From Bacillota bacterium (GTDB taxonomy: Bacteria; Bacillota; Clostridia; Lachnospirales; Cellulosilyticaceae), in contig JAEXBC010000123.1 in assembly GCA_023457875.1 (NCBI GenBank), forward strand, positions 1-6,567: a stretch of DNA of 6,567 bases, written 5' to 3'. Every line of letters begins with the position of its first letter. Position 1 is the stretch's first letter. The translations under genes and the position numbers were made by a program. Positions 1-5,165 of this stretch are shown here, piece by piece. The notes beneath the pieces were generated by a model. The model made no database searches and had not been told where the DNA came from. It worked only from the letters and a program-made list of their open reading frames with translations.

Positions 1-1272
1 AAGTGCCGTACGTACCTCATGATTGCTCATAGAAGGATAAAGCTGCCAAATTTCTTCTAGTGCCGTATTGTTGTTATCGCGACTATCCTCCTGCTCAAAG
101 TAGCCATATTTGACATTTTCACCAAATTCTACTTTACCCCCTAGATTAGGAATGATACCTAATAGTGTTTTGAGTAGGGTTGATTTACCTAAGCCATTGA
201 CCCCGCAGATTGCCACCTTTTGACCTCGCTCAAGCTTAAAGGTAAGTGGCTTGGTAAGGGGCTCGTCATAGCCAATTACTAGATCTTCAGCCTCGATTAA
301 AAAGCGACTGGGTGCTTTATAGGTCTTAAAGTTAAAGATGGGCTTTGGCTTTTCATGTACTTTTTCTATGATATCCATTTTTTCAAGTTGTTTTTGGCGG
401 CTTTTTGCCATGCCAGTGGTAGCTACACGTGCTTTGTTACGTGCTATAAAGTCTTCAAGTTTATCAATTTCTTTTTGTTGACGCTCATAAGCCTGTGCTT
501 GCTGTTGTTTTTTGAGCTCATAAACACGTTTGAAATCATCATAGTTGCCTACATAACGTGTGAGTTCACAATTATCTACATGATAGACAAGGTTGCACAC
601 TTCATTTAAAAAAGGAATATCATGAGAAACTAAAATAAAGGCGTTTTCATAGTTTTGTAAATAGCGTTTGAGCCACTCAATGTGGTTTTCATCTAAGTAG
701 TTTGTGGGCTCGTCTAAAATTAAAATAGATGGATTTTCTAAAAGTAATTTAGTTAAGAGTATCTTTGTTCTCTGCCCACCACTTAACTCATCTACTAGAC
801 GGTCAAGGCCAATGTCCATTAGTCCTAGACCTTGGGCAACTTCCTCAATTTTGGCGTCTAGGGTATAAAAGCCGCTACCATCTAAAATCGTTTGAATGTC
901 AGCTGCATCCTCCATCATACGACTGGCTTGAATTTCATCTACCTCAGCTATTTTTTCGTAAATGGCTAACATTTCAGTTTCTAAATCAAAAAGGTGATTG
1001 AAGGCAAGGCGTAGATTATCTCTTATGGTGGTGCCGCTTTCAAGAGCAGAATGCTGATCAAGGTAACCCGCTGTTACACGATTTGACCATTCAACTTTTC
1101 CCTCATCTGGCATAAGTTTACCGGTTATAATATTTAAAAAGGTGGATTTGCCTTCTCCATTGGCGCCAACCAATGCAACGTGTTCCCCCTTTAATAGACG
1201 AAAAGAAACATTTTCTAAAATAGCACGTGAGCCAAAACCGTGGGTCACATTACTGACAGTTAATATACTCAT
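1..1272 (-). CDS. ABC-F family ATPase (YfmM-like translation factor), C-terminus beyond window
   Basis: Soluble tandem-ATPase protein of the ABC-F group. Members bind the ribosomal E site and act on stalled or antibiotic-blocked ribosomes; they have no membrane domain. The frame is open for 424 residues from the ATG at 1272 to the window edge. Visible motifs: Walker A GANGEGKST at residues 36-44, signature LSGGQ at 163-167, Walker B ILILDEPTN ending at 191, switch histidine in SHD at 216-218, and a second Walker A GVNGLGKST at 357-365. Between the two domains, about residues 235-330, lies the charged, Gln/Lys/Arg-rich helical linker typical of ABC-F proteins. The second signature, Walker B and switch His would lie in the missing part; if the protein resembles Bacillus YfmM (about 518 residues, from memory), roughly 90 residues are absent. 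GAGGGAG at 1279-1285 lies 6 bases before the chosen ATG. An in-frame ATG at 1278 directly abuts this site, so it is less likely. The assignment to ABC-F is secure, the subfamily likely, and a resistance role is not shown. Confidence 0.95.
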   Translation of the reverse strand, partial: MSILTVSNVTHGFGSRAILENVSFRLLKGEHVALVGANGEGKSTFLNIITGKLMPDEGKVEWSNRVTAGYLDQHSALESGTTIRDNLRLAFNHLFDLETEMLAIYEKIAEVDEIQASRMMEDAADIQTILDGSGFYTLDAKIEEVAQGLGLMDIGLDRLVDELSGGQRTKILLTKLLLENPSILILDEPTNYLDENHIEWLKRYLQNYENAFILVSHDIPFLNEVCNLVYHVDNCELTRYVGNYDDFKRVYELKKQQQAQAYERQQKEIDKLEDFIARNKARVATTGMAKSRQKQLEKMDIIEKVHEKPKPIFNFKTYKAPSRFLIEAEDLVIGYDEPLTKPLTFKLERGQKVAICGVNGLGKSTLLKTLLGIIPNLGGKVEFGENVKYGYFEQEDSRDNNNTALEEIWQLYPSMSNHEVRTAL

Positions 1273-1314
1273 TTGCATCTCCCTCATTTAAAATTTTTTA
1301 CATTTTACTGTATT

Positions 1315-1343
1315 ATCATAATCGAAAAGTGAAAAAATGTATA
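1315..1343 (-). promoter_or_regulatory. Candidate sigma-A promoter of the ABC-F gene
   Basis: Read on the minus strand, TATACA (1343-1338) and TATGAT (1320-1315) are separated by exactly 17 bases, with the ABC-F start about 43 bases downstream. The -35 matches four of six consensus positions and the -10 five of six. The leader would be only about 35 bases long. That leaves no room for the long attenuator leaders seen upstream of some antibiotic-inducible ABC-F genes. Confidence 0.4.
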
Positions 1344-1429
1344 GTGCTTATGAGTTTTGATATTCCTAAAAGAAGGCCTGTAGTCATAAATAATTTGAAA
1401 CTATTCCATAAATTAGAAAATAAGTAAAT

Positions 1430-1453
1430 CGGTTTTAAATTTCTTATAAACCG
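1430..1453. repeat. Inverted repeat across the candidate -35/-10 region, possible operator
   Basis: CGGTTT (1430-1435) and AAACCG (1448-1453) are perfect inverted half-sites with 12 bases between them. Their centres are 18 bases apart, close to two helical turns. They cover the proposed -35 and end just before the proposed -10. This geometry suits a dimeric repressor, although a chance 6-base repeat in AT-rich DNA cannot be excluded. There is no T-tract, so it is not a terminator. Confidence 0.25.
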
Positions 1454-1461
1454 TGTACAAT
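1433..1461 (+). promoter_or_regulatory. Weak candidate promoter of the 127-residue hypothetical gene
   Basis: TACAAT at 1456-1461 is a good -10 (five of six). A poor -35, TTTTAA, sits at 1433-1438 with a 17-base spacer. Transcription would begin near 1468, about 28 bases before the GTG start. A weak -35 is compatible with a promoter that needs an activator, but this is only inference. Confidence 0.3.
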
Positions 1462-1495
1462 ACAAGATAGTAATGCAGAAAGCGGGGACAACAAG

Positions 1496-1879
1496 GTGAA
1501 TACAGATATGCAAGGTAAGAAGCAGGATATACATTTGGCTGAATCATTAAGAGATAAGTTTATAAGTCAATATAATGACGAGGATGCTTTTCAAAGACTT
1601 CTTGATGAATTAGGAGATAACTGTTCGGATCGTTTGATTCATCGACTCAAAAAAGAAGTTTATATTGATTTGTTTAGAGATTATGTAGAACTTAAAAAGC
1701 TTGCAGATGATATAAAAATGCATTCTAATCGGGAAATCTTTATTGAGGTATGTAAGGTGAATGAAGCGCGGGAATGGATTAATGATAATGGAAAATATAC
1801 CAGTCTCACTTTTGAAGCACTTTATCGCGTATTTAGAAATAATGAGGGGCTTATCCCATTCATCAAGATAAAAAAATAG
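1496..1879 (+). CDS. Hypothetical soluble protein, 127 residues
   Basis: I do not recognise the family. The product is highly charged and looks mostly alpha-helical. It has no signal peptide, membrane helix or cysteine cluster; its two cysteines are isolated. A charged N-terminal half (roughly residues 8-75, rich in Asp, Glu, Lys and Leu) is followed by a segment with WINDNG near 94-99 and a hydrophobic, basic C-terminus ending in IKIKK. The start is uncertain. GTG at 1496 has GGGGA about 8 bases upstream. ATG at 1508 is four codons later and is preceded by AAGGTGA at 1493-1499 with a good 8-base spacer, so it is a serious alternative. The gene stands alone: the ABC-F gene diverges from it, and a terminator hairpin begins 30 bases after its stop. 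The plus-strand reading is preferred because the antisense frame gives an implausible Phe/Ile-rich product. Confidence 0.7.
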   Translation: MNTDMQGKKQDIHLAESLRDKFISQYNDEDAFQRLLDELGDNCSDRLIHRLKKEVYIDLFRDYVELKKLADDIKMHSNREIFIEVCKVNEAREWINDNGKYTSLTFEALYRVFRNNEGLIPFIKIKK

Positions 1880-1909
1880 TAACCTATGCTCTATAGCCAT
1901 ACGGGCATA

Positions 1910-1972
1910 AAAAAACAGACCTTACAGGCACCTAGATGAAGTAATGAGGTGCGAAAGTATGGTCTGTTTTTT
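1910..1972. terminator. Bidirectional Rho-independent terminator between convergent genes
   Basis: AAAAAACAGACC (1910-1921) pairs perfectly with GGTCTGTTTTTT (1961-1972), 12 base pairs. Inside, TAC (1923-1925) can pair with GTA (1957-1959), and GCACCT (1928-1933) with AGGTGC (1947-1952), leaving a 13-base loop. The A-tract on one side and T-tract on the other give a U-run to transcripts from either direction. It lies 30 bases after the hypothetical gene's stop and 3 bases beyond the stop codon of the convergent PHP gene, so it probably serves both. Confidence 0.85.
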
Positions 1973-1975
1973 GTG

Positions 1976-2836
1976 TTAAGGTCTTTTTTTAGAGGCTAGA
2001 CTACTCTCCATTGCTTTCAAAAGTGAATAAGGTATACGTAAATCACCATAGCCTGTGCCTAAATCAAGTTGTGGCTTATTTTTGCCATGAAAGTCGCTTC
2101 CACCTGTAGGAAAAAGCTTAAGCTCTGAGCAAAGCCGCATCAGATGAAAGACATCTTCCTTACTATGGGTTGAATAAAGGCATTCTACACCATCTAGTCC
2201 CTCCTTCTTGAGGGCTCGTAAAACCTGGGTGATTTCCTTATAGTCATAGCCATACAGCAAAGGGTGTGCCAGTACAGCAAGGCCACCTGCCCCGTGAATC
2301 ATATCGATACAAGCTTTATGGGAGACTTTTTGCCTTGGAATGTAAGCAGGTTTTCCCTTGCCAAGATATTTTGAAAAAGCTTCTTTTCGATCTGTAATAT
2401 AGCCTTTTCTAAGGAGGGCGGCTGCAAAATGTGCACGGGTGAAAATCGTATCAGGGGGACATCCCTCTTGTAAATCCTCCATGGTAAGGGGAAGACCTAG
2501 CTCACAGAATTTATCTAGGATTTGGGTGTTACGTAAGTTTCTACTTCTTACAAGTGCATCTAGCTGCTCACCAAGTGGCTTGTAGTGAGGATCAATATAA
2601 TAGCCAAGGATATGAAACTCCGTACCATAATAATCAGCGGAGCATTCAATGCCGGGAATAACGGTGAGGCCTAATTCAGCGCCCTTATGTGTACATTCAT
2701 CAATACCTCTTACCGTATCATGGTCCGTAAGGGCAATGGCGTTTAATCCTTTTTCGTGGGCGTATATAATCAGTTCACTGGGCGAAAATGTACCATCAGA
2801 TATATTTGAATGAACGTGTAGATCTATTAATTTCAT
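1976..2836 (-). CDS. PHP-domain phosphoesterase (RNase AM / nucleoside-bisphosphate phosphatase-like)
   Basis: A 286-residue protein of the stand-alone PHP family (COG0613, YciV/TrpH type), predicted cytoplasmic. Characterised relatives hydrolyse phosphate esters such as 3',5'-nucleoside bisphosphates, and E. coli RNase AM trims RNA 5' ends; which substrate applies here is unknown. The metal-binding motifs of the fold are present in order: HVHSNISDG with His7, His9 and Asp14; TDHDT at 37-41; PGIE with Glu64; His75 in the following strand; AHP at 190-192; and GSDFHG at 246-251. Length fits the family. The start is set by AAGGAGG (2844-2850) 7 bases before ATG 2836. An in-frame ATG at 2869 would place that ribosome site inside the coding region and add a non-homologous 11-residue tail, so it is rejected. 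The gene faces the hypothetical gene across a shared terminator and diverges from the membrane-protein gene. Confidence 0.93.
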   Translation of the reverse strand: MKLIDLHVHSNISDGTFSPSELIIYAHEKGLNAIALTDHDTVRGIDECTHKGAELGLTVIPGIECSADYYGTEFHILGYYIDPHYKPLGEQLDALVRSRNLRNTQILDKFCELGLPLTMEDLQEGCPPDTIFTRAHFAAALLRKGYITDRKEAFSKYLGKGKPAYIPRQKVSHKACIDMIHGAGGLAVLAHPLLYGYDYKEITQVLRALKKEGLDGVECLYSTHSKEDVFHLMRLCSELKLFPTGGSDFHGKNKPQLDLGTGYGDLRIPYSLLKAMESSLASKKRP

Positions 2837-2864
2837 ACTTTTCCCTCCTTTATAGTAACATTTT

Positions 2865-2892
2865 ATCATACTTATCGGTAAATGTACGTAAA
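2865..2892 (-). promoter_or_regulatory. Candidate sigma-A promoter of the PHP gene
   Basis: On the minus strand, TTTACG (2892-2887) and TATGAT (2870-2865) are 16 bases apart and lie just upstream of the PHP ribosome binding site. The -35 abuts the -10 of the divergent promoter (TATAAT at 2894-2899). RNA polymerase therefore probably cannot occupy both at once. Confidence 0.45.
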
Positions 2893-2899
2893 ATATAAT
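2872..2899 (+). promoter_or_regulatory. Candidate promoter of the small membrane-protein gene
   Basis: A perfect -10, TATAAT, lies at 2894-2899, 26 bases before the start codon. The best -35 is TTATCG at 2872-2877 with a 16-base spacer, a weak match. The -10 call is firm and the -35 is tentative. Confidence 0.5.
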
Positions 2900-2925
2900 A
2901 GGTTCAAGAAGAAGGAGGAATAAAC

Positions 2926-3330
2926 ATGACCAAGCATAAGGCGAAATCAGAAATAGATATGCCTAAAGCTGTACTTACCATGATCAAAGCAAATATAATG
3001 GCTTATGTACTTACAGCAATTTTTATTTTATTTTCATCCATTATTCTTACATATACCAATGCATCACCTGATTTTGAAGGGATAATTGTAACGCTAGGCG
3101 TCATTGCATCCGCATTTCTTGCTGGTTTTGATACGGCTAAGGTGGATAGCAGAAATGGTTATAAGTGGGGAGCAATAGGTGGTTCGTTATACTTTGTTAT
3201 CTTCTTAGTATTGGGAACAATTATTGAAAAACTCAATCATGTAGCACCAGGTATGATTTGTCTCATGGCAGTTTTTATCATATTAAGTAGCACGGTAGCT
3301 GGTATGATTTCTGTAAATTGCGGAAAATAG
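2926..3330 (+). CDS. TIGR04086-type four-helix membrane protein
   Basis: A 134-residue integral membrane protein. After a basic N-terminus it shows four hydrophobic segments at about residues 22-43, 51-68, 80-100 and 107-130. Small polar motifs include SAFLAGFDTAK (62-72) between helices 2 and 3, and GWGAIGG-like glycine-rich packing at the start of helix 3 (residues 78-86). Size, topology and position directly before the SCIFF gene match the family TIGR04086, which is found mostly in Clostridia; that assignment rests on context and appearance, not a profile search. No function is established. AAGGAGG at 2912-2918 lies 7 bases before the ATG. The next gene begins 132 bases later from its own strong promoter, so this gene may be a separate transcript. 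No terminator is visible after it, leaving read-through into scfA possible. Confidence 0.88.
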   Translation: MTKHKAKSEIDMPKAVLTMIKANIMAYVLTAIFILFSSIILTYTNASPDFEGIIVTLGVIASAFLAGFDTAKVDSRNGYKWGAIGGSLYFVIFLVLGTIIEKLNHVAPGMICLMAVFIILSSTVAGMISVNCGK

Positions 3331-3402
3331 ATGAATAGAAAAATACATTCACAAATAGCGCGAATACTTTATCAATAATCAAAAAGATGTTGAAGATTGG
3401 AG

Positions 3403-3431
3403 TTTGCAATAAAGCTATACTGTGATATAAT
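3403..3431 (+). promoter_or_regulatory. Extended -10 sigma-A promoter of scfA
   Basis: A perfect TATAAT at 3426-3431 is preceded by TG one base upstream (3423-3424), the extended -10 element. TTTGCA at 3403-3408 is the -35, with a 17-base spacer (TTGCA read one base later gives a similar match). It lies 31 bases before the scfA start, giving a short leader with AAGGAGG at 3451-3457. It predicts strong constitutive-type expression. Confidence 0.7.
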
Positions 3432-3462
3432 AATTAAGATTTGTTATGCGAAGGAGGATATT

Positions 3463-3600
3463 ATGAAACATATCAAGACTTTAAACACAAAAAACTTACC
3501 AAATAGTGCAAAAAAAGGCGGCTGTGGTGAATGTCAAACATCATGTCAATCAGCTTGTAAAACTTCTTGTACTGTAGGAAACCAAGCTTGCGAAAAATAA
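3463..3600 (+). CDS. scfA: SCIFF ranthipeptide precursor (six cysteines in forty-five residues)
   Basis: Precursor of a ribosomally made, post-translationally cross-linked peptide. It is 45 residues long with cysteines at 21, 24, 28, 32, 36 and 43, exactly the pattern that names the family (spacing CX2C, X3, X3, X3, X6). The N-terminal MKHIKTLNTKNL is the conserved recognition leader, and the core contains SCQSACKTSCT. In the characterised Clostridium thermocellum homologue CteA, the maturase joins Cys32 to Thr37; both residues are at the same positions here. The start is ATG 3463, with AAGGAGG 5 bases upstream. A longer in-frame reading from 3397 would translate through the promoter and is rejected. 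The maturase gene follows after a terminator hairpin. No separate exporter or leader protease is visible. The family call is secure; the role of the mature peptide in the cell is not shown by the sequence. Confidence 0.97.
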   Translation: MKHIKTLNTKNLPNSAKKGGCGECQTSCQSACKTSCTVGNQACEK

Positions 3601-3612
3601 TTTCGTAATGCA

Positions 3613-3646
3613 GCAGTGACCCCGTGTCGCTGCTTTTATTTTGTTT
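3613..3646 (+). terminator. Rho-independent terminator between scfA and scfB
   Basis: GCAGTGAC (3613-3620) pairs with GTCGCTGC (3626-3633) to form 8 base pairs with one G-U wobble and a 5-base loop. The T-rich run TTTTATTTTGTTT follows at 3634-3646. It starts 12 bases after the scfA stop. No convincing promoter is seen between it and scfB, so scfB is probably expressed by partial read-through. This would give much more precursor mRNA than enzyme mRNA. Confidence 0.8.
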
Positions 3647-3685
3647 ATTAAATATGTATTCATAGCATAGAAGAGAGGATAGTAT

Positions 3686-5035
3686 ATGATCCATAAGTTT
3701 CAATTTGAAAATGCGCATATTATCTTGGATGTTCATAGTGGAAGTATTCATTTGGTAGATGAAGTAGCTTATGCTATTGTAGAAGATGCTGAAAAGGGAA
3801 CCTTAAGTGAAATCCAAAAGAAATACAGCGAGCAGTTTAATAAGGAAGAAATTCAAGAAGCCTATGAGGAACTCATGAGCTTGAAAGAGGAAGAAATGCT
3901 GTACACTGCTGACCAATATGAAAGTCTTGTACCTGCATTTTTAGAAAGAGAGCCTGTTGTCAAAGCCCTTTGCTTACACGTTGCTCATGATTGCAATTTA
4001 AGTTGTAAGTACTGTTTTGCAGGAGAAGGCGAATACCATGGTCCAAGGGGCTTAATGAGTATTGAGGTAGGTAAGAAAGCAGTTGATTTTATCATTGAAA
4101 GCTCTAAGCATCGCAAGAATATTGAGATTGACTTTTTTGGCGGGGAACCCCTTATGAACTGGGAAATGGTCAAAGAGGTAGTTGCCTATGCAAGAAGCAG
4201 AGAGGAAGAAACAGGAAAGCACTTTAGATTTACAATGACCACAAATGGGGTGCTTTTAAATGACGAAATCATAGATTATTTAAATGAAAATATGCATAAC
4301 GTGGTGCTTAGCCTAGATGGTCGTAAAGAAGTCAATGACCGTATGAGACCGACTGCAAATGGAAAAGGTAGCTATGATGTCATTCTGCCAAAGTTTAAAA
4401 AAATAGTTGAAAAAAGAGGTAATAAGCAGTACTACCTACGTGGTACTTTTACACATCATAATTTAGATTTTGGTGAAGATGTAAAGCATATGGTGGAACA
4501 AGGATTTAGTGAAGTATCTGTTGAGCCAGTGGTTGCACCAAGCCATATGGACTATGCCCTTCAGAATTCAGATATTGATGCCTTATGCGTAGAATATGAA
4601 AAATTGGCAAAATATATCTTAAAACAAACGAAACAAGGGAATGATTTTCATTTCTTTCATTTTATGATAGATCTTGAAGGAGGACCTTGTATTCACAAAC
4701 GTCTTGCTGGTTGTGGCTCAGGGACAGAGTACTTAGCAGTAACTCCAGAAGGGGATTTGTATCCTTGCCATCAATTTGTTGGATTAGAAGACTTTAAAAT
4801 GGGAAATGTAAAGGAAGGGGTAACCAATATAGCCTTACGTCATCAGTTTGAAAAGTGTAACGTCTATAGTAAAGAAGAATGTAAGGGATGCTGGTCAAAA
4901 TTCTTCTGCAGCGGAGGATGTGCAGCCAATTCTTATCATTTTCATGGAGATATTAACCATACATATGAGATTGGTTGTGCCCTACAAAAGAAGCGCTTAG
5001 AATGTGCTATTGGTATTAAGGCAGCTCTTTCTTAA
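3686..5035 (+). CDS. scfB: SCIFF maturase: radical SAM/SPASM thioether-forming enzyme
   Basis: A 449-residue cytoplasmic iron-sulfur enzyme that uses S-adenosylmethionine to cross-link cysteines of the ScfA core to a downstream residue (CteB/Tte1186 type). Residues 1 to about 85 resemble the PqqD-like recognition domain that binds the leader peptide. The radical SAM domain follows, with the cluster motif CX3CX2C at Cys103, Cys107 and Cys110 and the SAM-contacting GGEP at 152-155. The SPASM domain for two auxiliary clusters is complete: Cys343-X12-Gly356-X4-Cys361, then Cys399-X2-Cys402-X5-Cys408-X3-Cys412, then Cys431. Further cysteines at 335 and 391 lie near this region. Length fits the family. 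AGAGAGG at 3672-3678 lies 7 bases before the ATG, weaker than the scfA site, which is consistent with lower output. It sits 85 bases after scfA, behind a terminator. Family and substrate are clear from sequence and adjacency. Confidence 0.97.
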   Translation: MIHKFQFENAHIILDVHSGSIHLVDEVAYAIVEDAEKGTLSEIQKKYSEQFNKEEIQEAYEELMSLKEEEMLYTADQYESLVPAFLEREPVVKALCLHVAHDCNLSCKYCFAGEGEYHGPRGLMSIEVGKKAVDFIIESSKHRKNIEIDFFGGEPLMNWEMVKEVVAYARSREEETGKHFRFTMTTNGVLLNDEIIDYLNENMHNVVLSLDGRKEVNDRMRPTANGKGSYDVILPKFKKIVEKRGNKQYYLRGTFTHHNLDFGEDVKHMVEQGFSEVSVEPVVAPSHMDYALQNSDIDALCVEYEKLAKYILKQTKQGNDFHFFHFMIDLEGGPCIHKRLAGCGSGTEYLAVTPEGDLYPCHQFVGLEDFKMGNVKEGVTNIALRHQFEKCNVYSKEECKGCWSKFFCSGGCAANSYHFHGDINHTYEIGCALQKKRLECAIGIKAALS

Positions 5036-5103
5036 AGAACTGCTAGTGTGGACAAGCAAAAAACTTAAGTAAAAAGTAAATACGTATAATATTGGCATTT
5101 TAA

Positions 5104-5132
5104 TTGACTATATTTTATTCAAATTATATAAT
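5104..5132 (+). promoter_or_regulatory. Near-consensus sigma-A promoter of secD
   Basis: TTGACT (5104-5109) and a perfect TATAAT (5127-5132) are separated by the optimal 17 bases, so 11 of 12 hexamer positions match consensus. Transcription should begin near 5139, about 25 bases before the secD start codon, making secD independent of the scf genes. A second TATAAT at 5085-5090 lacks a good -35. Confidence 0.85.
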
Positions 5133-5165
5133 CGAAGTAGTGTCGTAAGAAGAGGAGGATAAATG

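Noticed and set aside
355..1001. Plus-strand open frames at 355-609 and 765-1001
   Set aside because: Both are antisense to the ABC-F gene, which reads without interruption and carries all expected motifs. The plus-strand products resemble nothing and lack ribosome sites.
1273..1495. Possible attenuator or riboswitch leader, CRISPR array or RNA gene in the gap
   Set aside because: No tandem repeats, tRNA-like fold or terminator hairpin was found. The candidate ABC-F promoter leaves a leader too short for an attenuator. Only the promoters and one short inverted repeat can be supported.
1316..1534. 72-codon hydrophobic minus-strand frame in the gap before the hypothetical gene
   Set aside because: It begins inside the hypothetical gene and runs through its promoter region. 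Its hydrophobicity follows from AT-rich noncoding DNA, and no ribosome binding site precedes its ATG.
1610..1900. 96-codon minus-strand frame
   Set aside because: It is antisense to the 127-residue hypothetical gene and gives a Phe/Ile/Tyr-rich product. The plus-strand reading has balanced composition and a better start.
2837..2869. Longer start for the PHP protein at 2869
   Set aside because: The 11 extra residues come from the ribosome binding site and promoter region. The family begins at MKLIDLHVHS, directly behind AAGGAGG.
3397..3462. N-terminal extension of SCIFF from an upstream in-frame start
   Set aside because: It would translate through the -35/-10 promoter. The ATG at 3463 has an ideal AAGGAGG and gives exactly the 45-residue family length.
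3473..4173. Minus-strand frames at 3473-3751 and 3985-4173
   Set aside because: They are antisense to scfA, the scfA-scfB terminator and scfB, all well supported on the plus strand.
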